Assembly (NCBI RefSeq): GCF_001718315.1
Contig: NZ_CP013363.1
Coordinates: 434,001 to 498,000 of the forward strand
Direction: 5' to 3'
Length of the DNA stretch: 64,000 bases
Source of the DNA: Burkholderia diffusa
Lineage (GTDB): Bacteria; Pseudomonadota; Gammaproteobacteria; Burkholderiales; Burkholderiaceae
Under the pieces are notes generated by a model. That model had not been told where the DNA came from, did no database searches, and saw nothing but the letters and a program-made list of their open reading frames with translations. Below are positions 1 through 10,810 of this stretch, piece after piece; the first letter of the stretch is position 1; each line of letters starts with the position of its first letter. The translations under genes and the position numbers were made by a program.

Positions 1-1657
<1,657 letters not shown>

Positions 1658-1722
1658 CTAGCCGAACACGCGCGGGCTGTCCACGGCGGCGCGGCGCGGA
1701 TGCCGCCGCGCCGGCCGTCGTG

Positions 1723-3255
1723 TCACGCGTCGGCCGTGTTTGCCTCGGCGTTCGACACGCGATTGCGTCCGCCGGACTTCGCACGGTACAGCGCTTCGTC
1801 GGCCTGCCGCAGCAGCGTCGCTGCGTTGACGCGCCCGCCGGCCGTGGTCGCGGCGCCGATGCTCGCCGTCACGTGCCCGTACGGGCTGCGCGCGTGTGCG
1901 ATGTCGAGCCCGGCGATTGCATGGCGGATCGCTTCGGCGACGGTCGCCGCACCCCGCGCATCGGTGTCGGGCAGCGTGACGACGAATTCCTCGCCGCCGT
2001 AGCGCGCGACGTGGTCGCTGTCGCGGCGCAGGCAGCCCGACGCGGATTGCGCGACGCGGCGCAGCACGTCGTCGCCGGCGAGGTGGCCGTAATAGTCGTT
2101 GAACGCCTTGAAATGGTCGACGTCGACGAACAGCACCGACAGCGGGCGGCCGCTGCGCGACGCGCGCTGCGCTTCCTTCGCGAGCACCGTGTCGAACGTG
2201 CCGCGGTTGTCGAGCCCCGTCAGTGAATCGGTGTACGCGAGCCGGTACAGCTTCGACTCGGCGATCTGCCGGCGCTTGAGTTCGCGCGACAGCGCGAGCG
2301 AGCCCCAGCCGATGAACGCCGTAAACAGGCACATCAGCACGGCGGCCCAGATCGTGCGATGGCGCCACGATGCATAGACGTCGATTTCCGCGGGCGCAAC
2401 GTCGACGACGAGCGGCAGATTCGCGAGATGCTTGTAAACATAGATGCGCCGCACGCTGTCGATCGCGCCGATGCCCGTCAGCGCGCCTTCGCTGCGGCGC
2501 TGCGCCTCGATGAAGAGCGGTGCGTCGTGAAGATCGAGGCCGACCACGCGCGCATCGTACGGCAGGCGCGACACGAGCGTGCCGTTGTCCTCGACGATTG
2601 CCGCGCTGCCGTGCTTGCCGACCGCGAGACCGTCGAGCAGCGCGCGGAAGTAGTCGATGCTGAGCGTGCCGACGACGATCCCGCCGAAGCGGCCGTCGGC
2701 CAGCGTGATCCGGCGGCTGAGCGCGATCGTCAACGCGCCGCCGCGCAACTGCGACGCATAGGGTCGGCTAATGTAAAGACCTTGCGCGAGCCGGTCGCGA
2801 TGCACGGCGAAATAGTCGCGGTCGGCGAAATTGCCTTGTCGCGGCGGCGATTCGGCCGAATCGATCACGATATTGCCATGCGCATCCATCACGAAAATGG
2901 CGCCGAGATACGCACCGGTCGCCGCGCGATCGAACAGCAGCCGGTGGCGCTGACGCGGCGGCAATGTCATCAACTCCGGATCAGCGAGACCGTCGACGAC
3001 GTTTTGAAGCGACAGATCGTACAGTTCGATATTGCGAGAAATATCGCGCTCGATCAGCAGCATCAGGTTGCGCGAATTTTCGACCGCGTGGTCATACGCG
3101 TCGTGGCGTGCCTCGATTAACAGCGATGTCGAGAGCCCCCAGCTGAACAGCAACAGCACGACGCCCGCTACGAGCACGCCGCGGGGCGACAGAATGCGTG
3201 CCACGGCCGACGCGGTATGACTGCGCAGCGTAGCGAGCGGCGTGTGTGGCTTCAT
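1723..3255 (-). CDS. Membrane-bound diguanylate cyclase with periplasmic Cache-type sensor
   Basis: Makes c-di-GMP from two GTP. Domain order over 510 residues: N-terminal TM segment (VLVAGVVLLLFSWGL), a periplasmic sensor of about 230 residues of the double-Cache/PDC type, a second TM (TIWAAVLMCLFTAFIGWGSLAL), then a C-terminal GGDEF domain. The active-site loop is GGEEF (in VARYGGEEFVV), and an RxxD product-inhibition site (RDSD) sits five residues before it, so the enzyme should be active and feedback-inhibited. I prefer the ATG at 3253-3255; a GTG at 3303 would add 16 residues, and neither has a strong ribosome binding site. An FNR/ANR-type box lies about 175 bases upstream. The ligand of the sensor is unknown. 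Confidence 0.9.
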   Translation of the reverse strand: MKPHTPLATLRSHTASAVARILSPRGVLVAGVVLLLFSWGLSTSLLIEARHDAYDHAVENSRNLMLLIERDISRNIELYDLSLQNVVDGLADPELMTLPPRQRHRLLFDRAATGAYLGAIFVMDAHGNIVIDSAESPPRQGNFADRDYFAVHRDRLAQGLYISRPYASQLRGGALTIALSRRITLADGRFGGIVVGTLSIDYFRALLDGLAVGKHGSAAIVEDNGTLVSRLPYDARVVGLDLHDAPLFIEAQRRSEGALTGIGAIDSVRRIYVYKHLANLPLVVDVAPAEIDVYASWRHRTIWAAVLMCLFTAFIGWGSLALSRELKRRQIAESKLYRLAYTDSLTGLDNRGTFDTVLAKEAQRASRSGRPLSVLFVDVDHFKAFNDYYGHLAGDDVLRRVAQSASGCLRRDSDHVARYGGEEFVVTLPDTDARGAATVAEAIRHAIAGLDIAHARSPYGHVTASIGAATTAGGRVNAATLLRQADEALYRAKSGGRNRVSNAEANTADA

Positions 3256-3429
3256 TCTCGGGGACGGGCGGCGGATATTTGCGTCGCAGACGATTCCGCG
3301 CACTGATTAATTCGCATTATTCGGCATTATCTCGCGAATTCCCGGATTTCGCCGGGCGATGCAAAAGATGCATGCGCCGATCGCGATTCGGAACGATTAC
3401 GTACCGTTACCGTGAGCCAGGTATCGAAT

Positions 3430-3443
3430 TTGATTTAAATCAA
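3430..3443. promoter_or_regulatory. FNR/ANR-type palindrome in the cyclase-lysP intergenic region
   Basis: The 14-base perfect palindrome TTGATTTAAATCAA equals the FNR/ANR/DNR consensus TTGAT-N4-ATCAA with no mismatch. It lies in an AT-rich patch of the 598-base gap (3256-3853) between the divergent diguanylate cyclase and lysP, 175 bases from the cyclase ATG and 411 from the lysP ATG. That it binds an oxygen- or NO-responsive CRP/FNR regulator is inference from the match. I see no convincing gene in the rest of the gap; the frames there lack ribosome binding sites. Confidence 0.6.
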
Positions 3444-3853
3444 TTACGGCGGCCGGTATTTTGTCTGATTATTGGCGTCAGATGTCGATCGATTTGTCGT
3501 TTTAATACAGGATCGAATCATTGCGCCCGCGCGATTACTCGCTACGCGGTTCGGGCCGCGCATGACCGCATGAATGGCATGACCTGTGCCGCGCAACCCG
3601 CGGCCGTGCCGCCGTCTCGTCGCCGTCGCCGCATCCAACTTGTTGATTCTGCTGCGTCTGTACGCAATGCCTGGGGCGTTCGGCGCTCAGCTCTCCGCTC
3701 GGCGAATCAGGTAGAATCCGCGCTTCGCCGCAGGCGCCCGGCGCACAACGCATATCGGGGCCGCATCGAATGCATCGCAGCAGGCGGCGCGCCGCGCCCC
3801 GATCCCGCACGCGCCGGCTCCGGATGCCGGCCCGCTCAACGTTCGTCTCGTTT

Positions 3854-5389
3854 ATGTCCGCAACTCCGAATTCCGACCAACCCGGTTCGTCCGCGAACCC
3901 ACCCAAGCTTCATCGCGCGCTGAAGGCGCGCCATCTGACGATGATCGCCATCGGCGGCTCGATCGGCACGGGCCTGTTCGTCGCGTCCGGCGCGTCGATC
4001 TCGCAGGCCGGCCCCGGCGGCGCGATGGTCGCGTACATGCTGATCGGCCTGATGGTCTACTTCCTGATGACAAGCCTCGGCGAGATGGCCGCGTTCATGC
4101 CGGTGTCGGGCTCGTTCGCGACCTATGGCGCGAAATACGTCGACGAGGGTTTCGGCTTCGCGCTCGGCTGGAACTACTGGTACAACTGGGCCGTGACGAT
4201 CGCGGTCGAACTCGTCGCCGCGCAACTCGTGATGCACTACTGGTTCCCGGACGTGCCGGGCGTCTGGTGGAGCGCCGCGTTCCTCGGCGTGATGTTCCTG
4301 CTCAACGCACTGACGGTGCGCGGTTTCGGCGAGGCCGAATACTGGTTCGCGCTGATCAAGGTCGTCACCGTGCTGGCGTTCATCGGCGTCGGCCTGCTGA
4401 TGATCTTCGGCATTCTGAAAGGCGCGCCGGCCAACGGCTGGGGCAACCTGACGATCGGCGACGCGCCGTTCGCGGGTGGCCTGCCCGCATTGATGGGCGT
4501 CGCGATGATCGCGGGCTTCTCGTTCCAGGGCACCGAGCTGATCGGCGTCGCGGCCGGCGAATCGGAGAACCCGCGCACGACGATCCCGCGCGCGGTGCGC
4601 CAGGTGTTCTGGCGGATCCTGCTGTTCTACGTGCTGGCGATCTTCGTGATCGGCGTGCTGATTCCCTATACCGATCCGAACCTGCTGAAGAGCGACGTGA
4701 CCGACATCGGCGTGAGCCCGTTTACGCTCGTGTTCCGCCACGCGGGCCTCGCGTTCGCGGCCGGTGTGATGAACGCGGTGATCCTGACGGCCGTTCTGTC
4801 GGCCGGCAACTCGGGCATGTACGCGTCGACGCGGATGCTCTACAACCTCGCGACGGAAGGCCGCGCGCCGAAGCTGTTCGCGAAGCTGTCGGCCGGCGGC
4901 GTGCCGCGCAACGCGCTGTACGCGACGACCGCCGTCGGCGCGCTGTGCTTCTTCACCTCGCTGTACGGCGACAAGACTGTGTACCTGTGGCTGCTGAACA
5001 CGTCGGGGATGACGGGTTTCATCGCGTGGCTCGGCATCGCGATCAGCCATTACCGGTTCCGCAAGGGCTATGTGAAGCAGGGCTACGCAGTCGACCAGCT
5101 GCCGTACCAGTCGAAGTGGTTTCCGTTCGGCCCGCTGTTCGCGTTCGTCCTGTGTCTCGTGATCGCGCTCGGCCAGGACTATCAGGCGTTCCTCGCGAAC
5201 CGGATCGACTGGGCGGGCGTGGCCGCGACCTACGTCGGCATTCCGCTGTTCCTCGTCGTGTGGCTCGGCTACCGGCTTCTGAACAAGAGCCGTTTCGTGC
5301 GTTACGAGGACATGGAGATCGCGCCGTGGGTCGCCGCGAATCGCGGCGCGCAGATGCAGCGCGTGGAGAACCGCGAAACCGTGGGCTGA
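3854..5389 (+). CDS. lysP: Lysine-specific permease, APC superfamily
   Basis: Proton-coupled inner-membrane lysine importer. The 511-residue protein has about twelve hydrophobic segments and follows E. coli LysP closely along its whole length as I recall that sequence: LKARHLTMIAIGGSIGTGLF near the N-terminus, GFGFALGWNYWYNWAVTIAVELVAAQLVM, RGFGEAEYWFALIK, GFSFQGTELIG, and the block NSGMYASTRMLYNLA and TSGMTGFIAWLGIAISHYRFR. Basic amino-acid specificity is therefore a good inference. The ATG at 3854 gives an N-terminus of family length; upstream in-frame codons would add an implausible Arg-rich leader. No clear Shine-Dalgarno is visible. A strong terminator follows, so it is monocistronic. 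In E. coli LysP also interacts with the regulator CadC; no cadC is seen here. Confidence 0.9.
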   Translation: MSATPNSDQPGSSANPPKLHRALKARHLTMIAIGGSIGTGLFVASGASISQAGPGGAMVAYMLIGLMVYFLMTSLGEMAAFMPVSGSFATYGAKYVDEGFGFALGWNYWYNWAVTIAVELVAAQLVMHYWFPDVPGVWWSAAFLGVMFLLNALTVRGFGEAEYWFALIKVVTVLAFIGVGLLMIFGILKGAPANGWGNLTIGDAPFAGGLPALMGVAMIAGFSFQGTELIGVAAGESENPRTTIPRAVRQVFWRILLFYVLAIFVIGVLIPYTDPNLLKSDVTDIGVSPFTLVFRHAGLAFAAGVMNAVILTAVLSAGNSGMYASTRMLYNLATEGRAPKLFAKLSAGGVPRNALYATTAVGALCFFTSLYGDKTVYLWLLNTSGMTGFIAWLGIAISHYRFRKGYVKQGYAVDQLPYQSKWFPFGPLFAFVLCLVIALGQDYQAFLANRIDWAGVAATYVGIPLFLVVWLGYRLLNKSRFVRYEDMEIAPWVAANRGAQMQRVENRETVG

Positions 5390-5425
5390 TGCCCGCCTGG
5401 CACGCGGTCGCGCGATGGCGCAATG

Positions 5426-5458
5426 AAACGGGAAGCTGCGCGCTTCCCGTTTTTTTTG
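5426..5458 (+). terminator. Rho-independent terminator of lysP
   Basis: Stem ACGGGAAGC (5428-5436) pairs perfectly with GCTTCCCGT (5442-5450) over a five-base loop and is followed by a run of eight T residues; flanking AA and TT extend the stem. It lies 37 bases past the lysP stop. Confidence 0.9.
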
Positions 5459-5652
5459 TCCGCTTTTCCCTGCACGGGGTCAAAGCCGGTTATATTGCCC
5501 GACCTTGCCGGGCCACGGCCCGGCTGGCGCGACGAGCGCGACGCGGATCGGGCATCCGGCGCGCGCCACTCGCGGCGGCCGGCGGCGCCCGCCGTTTCCA
5601 TCGTTCCGCCGCGGCCGGCACGGCCCGCGGAACGCGCAACCCAGAGGAATCC

Positions 5653-5898
5653 ATGAGCGCATCACCCGCCGAGCGGAAGGCCGGACCCGTTTCCATCGTG
5701 CGAATCGAAGCCGCGATCAACGCGTGGCGCGAAGTGTATCCGCCGGCACCGGACGGCGAGGACGGCTATGCGCTCGACGCCGGCAGCAACTGCCTGGCCG
5801 AGTTGTACGGCGCGATGATCTGCTATCGGCTGCCGGACGTGCCGCTCGACTCGCTGAGCGACGCGCAACGCGACGCGCTGTACGCGACCGAGGCGTGA
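5653..5898 (+). CDS. Small DUF3717 protein
   Basis: An 81-residue cytoplasmic protein. It carries the pattern I associate with DUF3717 of Burkholderiales: IVRIEAAINAWRE near residue 15, a short acidic middle, then LAELYGAMICYR. It has no signal peptide, membrane segment or known catalytic motif, and its function is unknown. The ATG at 5653 is preceded by AGAGGA at good spacing. It sits alone between two terminators (lysP upstream, its own downstream), so it is an independent transcription unit. High GC at third codon positions supports it being real despite its size. Confidence 0.75.
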   Translation: MSASPAERKAGPVSIVRIEAAINAWREVYPPAPDGEDGYALDAGSNCLAELYGAMICYRLPDVPLDSLSDAQRDALYATEA

Positions 5899-5938
5899 CA
5901 CACGATCGAGACGCTGCCGCGACGCGGCATCGATGACG

Positions 5939-5968
5939 AAACGGGAAGCCTGGCGGCTTCCCGTTTTG
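5939..5968 (+). terminator. Rho-independent terminator after the DUF3717 gene
   Basis: Stem ACGGGAAGCC (5941-5950) pairs with GGCTTCCCGT (5955-5964) over the four-base loop TGGC, followed by TTT. The stem is nearly the same sequence as the lysP terminator 500 bases upstream. Confidence 0.8.
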
Positions 5969-6137
5969 CTTGGCGTGGTGCCGCCCCGGCGTCCGGCACC
6001 GCGCTGCTCGCGCCGGTAGCGACGCGGGCTGAGGTATCGTCATGGCATCGGGATCAGGCGATCGCGGGACGAGCGGCGCGGCATGTGTCCGCGCGGAGCC
6101 GAATGAACGTCCGTTGCCGGTCCGGGAGGGTTCGAAC

Positions 6138-7055
6138 ATGGAGTTGAGACACCTCCGCTACTTCGTCGCGGTTGCAGAGGAGCGGAATTTCACGCGTGCG
6201 GCCGAGCGCCTGCACATCGCGCAGCCGCCGCTCAGCCGGCAGATCCAGCAGCTCGAGGAGGCGCTCGGCGTGCCGCTGTTCGAGCGCAACGCGCGGCCGC
6301 TGAAGCTCACCGACGCGGGGCGGTTCTTCTATTCGCACGCGGTGCAACTGCTCGCGCAGACCACCGAACTCGAATCGATGACGAAACGGGTCGGCAAGAT
6401 CGAGCGCAGCATGTCGGTGGGATTCGTCGGTTCGACGCTTTACGGGATGCTGCCGAAGATCATCCGGCGCTTTCGCAGCGAGTATCCGGCCGTCGAGCTG
6501 AGCCTGCACGAGATGTCGACGATGGACCAGATCAAGGCGCTGAAGGAAGGGCGCATCGACGTCGGGTTCGGCCGCATCCGCCATGAGGATCCGAGCGTGC
6601 GGCGCGTCGTGCTGCGCGAGGAGCGGATGATCGTCGCGCTGCCGGTCGGTCACGTGCTCGACGGCGCGAAGCCCGTGCTGTCGCTGCACGATCTCGTGAA
6701 CGACACGCTGATCATTTTTCCGAAGGCCCCACGGCCGAGCTATGCGGACCAGGTGCTCGCCGCCTTTCACGATCGCGCTTTGCAGCCGCGCAAGATCTAC
6801 GAGACGCGCGAACTGCAGATCGCGCTCGGGCTCGTCGCGATGGGCGAGGGCGTGTCGGTCGTGCCGCACAGCGTGTACGGCCTGAAGCGCGACGATATCA
6901 GCTACAAGCCGCTCGACGATCCGAACCTCGTGTCGCCGATCATCATGAGCATGCGGATGCTCGACGAGTCGGAGGACATCCGCGCGATGCAGGCGCTGAT
7001 CTACCGGCTGTACGACGAGTCGCAGATGGAATATCTGCCGCCACAACCCGAATGA
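6138..7055 (+). CDS. LysR-type transcriptional regulator (CatR/BenM subgroup)
   Basis: A 305-residue LysR regulator. The N-terminal winged HTH spans about residues 1-60 (MELRHLRYFVAVAEERNFTR, then LHIAQPPLSRQIQQLEE), followed by the periplasmic-binding-protein-like effector domain. The N-terminus MELRHLRYFVAVAEE and the C-terminal SPIIMSMR segment are very like those of the CatR protein encoded at 53443-54339, so it belongs to the aromatic-acid LysR subgroup. The start is fixed by GGGAGGG seven bases upstream. It is followed in the same direction by an alpha/beta hydrolase after about 100 bases; whether it controls that gene cannot be told. Confidence 0.88.
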   Translation: MELRHLRYFVAVAEERNFTRAAERLHIAQPPLSRQIQQLEEALGVPLFERNARPLKLTDAGRFFYSHAVQLLAQTTELESMTKRVGKIERSMSVGFVGSTLYGMLPKIIRRFRSEYPAVELSLHEMSTMDQIKALKEGRIDVGFGRIRHEDPSVRRVVLREERMIVALPVGHVLDGAKPVLSLHDLVNDTLIIFPKAPRPSYADQVLAAFHDRALQPRKIYETRELQIALGLVAMGEGVSVVPHSVYGLKRDDISYKPLDDPNLVSPIIMSMRMLDESEDIRAMQALIYRLYDESQMEYLPPQPE

Positions 7056-7161
7056 GCGCGCGGACGGCGGGGCTTGCTTGACGCGGCATGCGTCGCCGGG
7101 CCACCATCGTCGGCATTCGATGCGGCCCGCGTGTGCGGCCGCCTTCATGCAGACGACACAC

Positions 7162-7989
7162 ATGACTGAAATCGTGACCGAGGAGACCTGGGTCGAGACG
7201 CCGCAAGGGCGTCTCTTCGCGAAGCGCTGGCACGGCGCGCCGGCGCAGGCATCGGCCGCGCCTGAGCCGGCCGCGCCTACGCCGGCAGCGCCGATCGTGC
7301 TGCTGCACGATTCGCTCGGCTGCGTCGAACTATGGCGCGACTTCCCCGCGCAACTCGCGCGCGCCACCCGGCGCGACGTGATCGCTTACGACCGGCTGGG
7401 CTTCGGCCGGTCCGATCGTCATCCGGGGCAACTCGGCACGACGTTCGTACGCGACGAGGCCGATCGAGGGTTCCATGCGTTGCTCGAGCGGTTCGGCATC
7501 GATGCGTTCGTGGCGTTCGGGCACAGCGTCGGCGGCGGCATGGCGGTCGGATGCGCGGCGGCGTATCCGGCGCGTTGCCGCGCATTGGTGACGGTCTCCG
7601 CGCAGGCGTTCGTCGAGGATCGCACGCGCGACGGCATTCGCGAGGCGGAGCAGCAGTTCGACGCGCCCGGCCAGCTCGACCGGCTCGCGCGCTATCACGG
7701 CGACAAGGCCGAATGGGTGCTGCGTGCGTGGGTCGATACGTGGCTGTCGCCGGCGTTTCGCGACTGGAGCCTCGACGACGAACTGCCGCGCGTGCGGTGC
7801 GCGACGCTCGCGATTCACGGCGAGCAGGACGAATACGGATCTGACGTGCATCCGAAACGGATCGCCGCGCGCGTCGCGGGGCCGTCGTCGTTCCTGCTGC
7901 TCGACGGATGCGGACACATGCCGCATCGCGAGCGGACCGACGACGTACTCGCGGCCGTGGCGACGTTCCTGCGCGACGCGCTCGCGTGA
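7162..7989 (+). CDS. Alpha/beta-hydrolase fold enzyme
   Basis: A 275-residue soluble hydrolase. The nucleophile elbow is GHSVGG with Ser at about residue 122, the acid is probably the Asp of GEQDEYGSD, and the catalytic His is in DGCGHMPHRE near the C-terminus; the oxyanion region is VLLHDSLG. The family covers esterases, lactonases, enol-lactonases and C-C hydrolases, and nothing here fixes the substrate. Its weak likeness to enol-lactonases and its LysR neighbour of the CatR subgroup suggest an aromatic or lactone substrate, but this is speculative. An in-frame ATG at 7147 is an alternative start. Confidence 0.8.
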   Translation: MTEIVTEETWVETPQGRLFAKRWHGAPAQASAAPEPAAPTPAAPIVLLHDSLGCVELWRDFPAQLARATRRDVIAYDRLGFGRSDRHPGQLGTTFVRDEADRGFHALLERFGIDAFVAFGHSVGGGMAVGCAAAYPARCRALVTVSAQAFVEDRTRDGIREAEQQFDAPGQLDRLARYHGDKAEWVLRAWVDTWLSPAFRDWSLDDELPRVRCATLAIHGEQDEYGSDVHPKRIAARVAGPSSFLLLDGCGHMPHRERTDDVLAAVATFLRDALA

Positions 7990-8017
7990 ACGCCAGGGCG
8001 CCGCAGTGCGATGCGAC

Positions 8018-8038
8018 CCGGCGGGCCGAACCCGCCGG
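8018..8038. terminator. Hairpin between convergent genes
   Basis: CCGGCGGG (8018-8025) pairs perfectly with CCCGCCGG (8031-8038) over a five-base loop, between the stop of the hydrolase and the stop of the convergent small membrane gene. It has no T-run on either side, so a bidirectional terminator role is only probable. Confidence 0.4.
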
Positions 8039-8041
8039 CGC

Positions 8042-8395
8042 TCAGAACGACAGCTGGATCGCGAGGTCGATCGCGAGAATCGCGATCGAGCAGCCGATGC
8101 CGAGAACCACGTTCGGCAGCCGGTGTTCGAAGTCGCGATTGTCGCGGCGCATCGCGGCACCGAGCAGGAAGATCGCCTCGACGACGATCTGCAACCCGAC
8201 GAACAGCAGCATCAGCAGATATTCGTAACCCATCTGCTTGAACGCGGCGAATTGCATCCCGTGATCGCGGATCCATTGGCCGACGCGCAGCAGTTCGTAG
8301 ACGAACAGCAAGGCGGGAAACAGGTAGCTGATGAAATACGTCGGCGCGGTGGCGTGCCGTAGTTCGAGGTGGAAGTGCTGATGCGTGGTAGCCAT
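8042..8395 (-). CDS. Small inner-membrane protein of unknown function
   Basis: A 117-residue protein with three likely membrane segments (YFISYLFPALLFVYELL, LLMLLFVGLQIVVEAIFLLG, VVLGIGCSIAILAIDLAI) and a His-rich N-terminus (MATTHQHFHLELRH). I do not recognise a family. The start at 8393-8395 is chosen because AAGGAGG lies at good spacing before it; a farther in-frame ATG at 8419 would include that ribosome binding site inside the gene. Monocistronic, convergent with the hydrolase. Confidence 0.65.
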   Translation of the reverse strand: MATTHQHFHLELRHATAPTYFISYLFPALLFVYELLRVGQWIRDHGMQFAAFKQMGYEYLLMLLFVGLQIVVEAIFLLGAAMRRDNRDFEHRLPNVVLGIGCSIAILAIDLAIQLSF

Positions 8396-8837
8396 CAAGA
8401 AGCCCTCCTTGCAACGCATGATTGCGGTCGCGACGGCGGCGCGACGACGTGCGGACTAAGGGATTGCCCGAGGCATCGTGCGCGGTCGTACGGCACCAGC
8501 ATACTGCTGCGCGGGAAATTTGGCATCCGGTTCGTGCAATCGTTGTAAAAATCCCTCCTCATCGCGCGATACCTTCCACGGTTGGCGCGCGCGCTTTTTC
8601 AGCGCGACAGCCCGGGCAAGCATCACGTTCGACGCGATTCTCGCGCGAAACGCGATGTGTTGAACGAACGGATGGAACATCAGCAGGACTACTACAAACG
8701 ATTCAAGCGCGACTACCCGAGCGCGCGCGATTCGGGCGAAGCGCAGCCAACGCTGTCCGCGCAGATCGTGACGATGCGCGAGGTGATCGATCAGCAGCCG
8801 TCGGCGGCTCCGAGCGCTGACGGGCCGCGACGACCGC
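8396..8837. other. Intergenic region, no confident gene
   Basis: About 440 bases between the small membrane gene and the TetR gene. A plus-strand frame from an ATG at 8672 begins MEHQQDYYKRFKRDYPSARD and has a protein-like first 40 residues, but it runs on antisense through the TetR gene with no stop and has no ribosome binding site, so I do not call it. Nothing else is recognisable. Confidence 0.4.
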
Positions 8838-9458
8838 TCACGCTTTTGCGTGCGCGCCTTCGACGAACAGCTTCGCGACCGACTGGAATTCCCGCTTCAG
8901 CATCAACCCCGGCACGGTCAGCCAGCGCAGCATCGCCGCGAGATACAGGTGATGGAACCATGTGGCGAGCTGGTCGGCCGCCAGTGCCGGGTTCAGTTCG
9001 CCTGCCTGCTGTCCGGCCGCGATCAGTTGCTCCCACACGGATGCGATGTCGCCGCCGTTGCCTTTCCCGCTTTCCGCTTCCGCCACGCCGATGCTCAGGA
9101 ATCGATGCCGCAGGTATGCGAGCAGGTACACCGGATGTTGTTCGCACCACGCGGCCGACGCGTCGAGCACGCAGGCGATCCGCGACGCGAAGGTCTTCCG
9201 TCGCGCGATGTCGCGCTGCAGATGCGCGAGATCGCGCGCGAGTTCGCTTTCGAGCCAGTGCGCGAGCACGGCCTCCTTCGTCGGAAAGTGGTTGTACAGC
9301 GTGCGTTTCGCGACATCGGCCTGCGCGGCGATCTGTTCCATCGTCACGGCATCGTAGCCGTGAGCATCGAACAGGCGTGCGCCGGTGTCGGCGAGATGCG
9401 CGAGCATCTGGATGCGCTTGCGTGCGCGGCGGCCCGGATCGTCGGTCGTCGTCGGCAT
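8838..9458 (-). CDS. TetR-family transcriptional repressor
   Basis: A 206-residue regulator. The N-terminal TetR HTH is clear at about residues 20-65 (LADTGARLFDAHGYDAVTME, QIAAQADVAKRTLYNHFPTKE). The C-terminal ligand domain ends in a YLAAMLRWL segment as in many TetR proteins. It is divergent from the glycosyltransferase gene at 9553, with about 95 bases between the starts, the usual layout for a TetR repressor and its target. An AT-rich stretch with TGTACGAATTGCATTAGTA at about 9478-9498 lies in that gap and is a plausible place for promoter and operator. Confidence 0.88.
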   Translation of the reverse strand: MPTTTDDPGRRARKRIQMLAHLADTGARLFDAHGYDAVTMEQIAAQADVAKRTLYNHFPTKEAVLAHWLESELARDLAHLQRDIARRKTFASRIACVLDASAAWCEQHPVYLLAYLRHRFLSIGVAEAESGKGNGGDIASVWEQLIAAGQQAGELNPALAADQLATWFHHLYLAAMLRWLTVPGLMLKREFQSVAKLFVEGAHAKA

Positions 9459-9552
9459 GGTTCGGTATCGACTGAAAGTGTACGAATTGCATTAGTATAC
9501 GACGTGCATTTTTACGAATCCACTCGCCTGCATCGTGCAGGAGGAGCCACGC

Positions 9553-10794
9553 ATGAAACTCGTCATCGCCACCTACGGAACCGAAGGCGACACGCGCCCG
9601 CTCGCGGCGCTCGGCCGCGCGCTGCTGGATGCCGGCCATGAGGTCAGGTTGCTGGCCGACGCCGCGACGCTCGGTTCGGCCGCCGCGCTCGGCGTGCCTT
9701 GCGCACCGCTGTCCGGCGACATCCGCGCGGCGATCGCGCCGGATGGCGCGTTGTCCGGCGCGGTGCGTGGGCGCGGCGGTTTCAACGACACGTCGAAGGC
9801 GCTCGCGGCGATCGCGAATGCGAACACGGCGTCATGGATGCGCGAAGTCGCGGCCGCATCGGCCGGTTGCGATGCGATCCTGGTGTCGGGGCTGGCGTCA
9901 TTCGTCGGGCTGTCGATCGCCGAGTATCGCGGCGTGCCGGCGATCGGCACGGGAATGATTCCGATCACGCCGACCGCTGCGTTCGCGTCGCCGTTTCTGC
10001 CGCCCGGCAAGGTGCCGCGCTGGCTGAATCGCGCGAGCCACGGGTTCGTGAACGCACTGCTGTGGCATGCGTTCAAGAGGGCGACCAATGCAGCGCGCGC
10101 CAGCGTGTGCGGACTGCTGCCGCGCCGGCGCGTATGGACCGATCATCCGATGCTCTACGGTGTGTCGCCCGCGCTGCTGGCCGATCCGGCCGACTGGCCG
10201 CCGCATGTGCTGGCATGCGGTCAATGGCGTGTCGACGCGCCGGCGTGGACGCCGCCGCCCGCGCTGTCGAGCTTTCTCGACGCGGGCGATCCGCCCGTGT
10301 ATATCGGCTTCGGCAGCATGGCCGGGTTCGACCGGGCCGCGATGGTCGACGCGCTGCTGCGTGCGCTCGACGGCCGGCGCGCGCTGTTCCATCCGGGCTG
10401 GAGCGGCATCGATGCGTCGATGCTGCCGGCGCATGTGTGCATGATCGGCGAGACGCCGCACGACCGGTTGTTTCCGCGTGTTTCGATGGCGATCCACCAC
10501 GGCGGATCGGGTACCACGCATTCGGCCGCGCGGGCGGGCATTCCGTCGGTCGTCGTGCCGTTCGCGGGCGATCAGTTTTTCTGGGCGAGCCGGCTGCAAC
10601 GCCTCGGTGTGGCCGATGCGCCGGTAGCGGGGCGGCGTGTGGACGCTGCGGCGCTAGCACGCGCGATCGCGTTCGCGGCACGCGCCGACACGCAAGCGCG
10701 TGCCGTCGAACTCGGTGCGCGGATCGCGCGGGAGGACGGGGTGCGGCTGGCGGTCGGCGCGATCGAGCGCTGGGGGCGCCCCGGCGTGGCCTGA
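9553..10794 (+). CDS. UGT/MGT-like glycosyltransferase (GT1 fold)
   Basis: A 413-residue cytoplasmic glycosyltransferase with GT-B fold. The N-terminal domain starts MKLVIATYGTEGDTRPLAALGRAL, typical of sterol/macrolide/flavonoid glucosyltransferases, and the C-terminal nucleotide-sugar site is MAIHHGGSGTTHSAARAGIPSVVVPFAGDQFFWASRL, with the HHGGSGT and DQ signatures of the family. Family members move a sugar from a UDP- or TDP-donor to a lipophilic or antibiotic acceptor. The start is supported by AGGAGGAG upstream. Divergent from a TetR gene that probably controls it, which would fit a xenobiotic- or lipid-modifying role (rhamnolipid RhlB is a relative), but the acceptor is unknown. Confidence 0.82.
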   Translation: MKLVIATYGTEGDTRPLAALGRALLDAGHEVRLLADAATLGSAAALGVPCAPLSGDIRAAIAPDGALSGAVRGRGGFNDTSKALAAIANANTASWMREVAAASAGCDAILVSGLASFVGLSIAEYRGVPAIGTGMIPITPTAAFASPFLPPGKVPRWLNRASHGFVNALLWHAFKRATNAARASVCGLLPRRRVWTDHPMLYGVSPALLADPADWPPHVLACGQWRVDAPAWTPPPALSSFLDAGDPPVYIGFGSMAGFDRAAMVDALLRALDGRRALFHPGWSGIDASMLPAHVCMIGETPHDRLFPRVSMAIHHGGSGTTHSAARAGIPSVVVPFAGDQFFWASRLQRLGVADAPVAGRRVDAAALARAIAFAARADTQARAVELGARIAREDGVRLAVGAIERWGRPGVA

Positions 10795-10810
10795 GCGCGT
10801 CGGCCCCGCG

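Noticed and set aside
8582..9475. Plus-strand frame beginning near MEHQQDYYKRFK
   Set aside because: It continues antisense through the TetR gene and has no ribosome binding site; likely chance.
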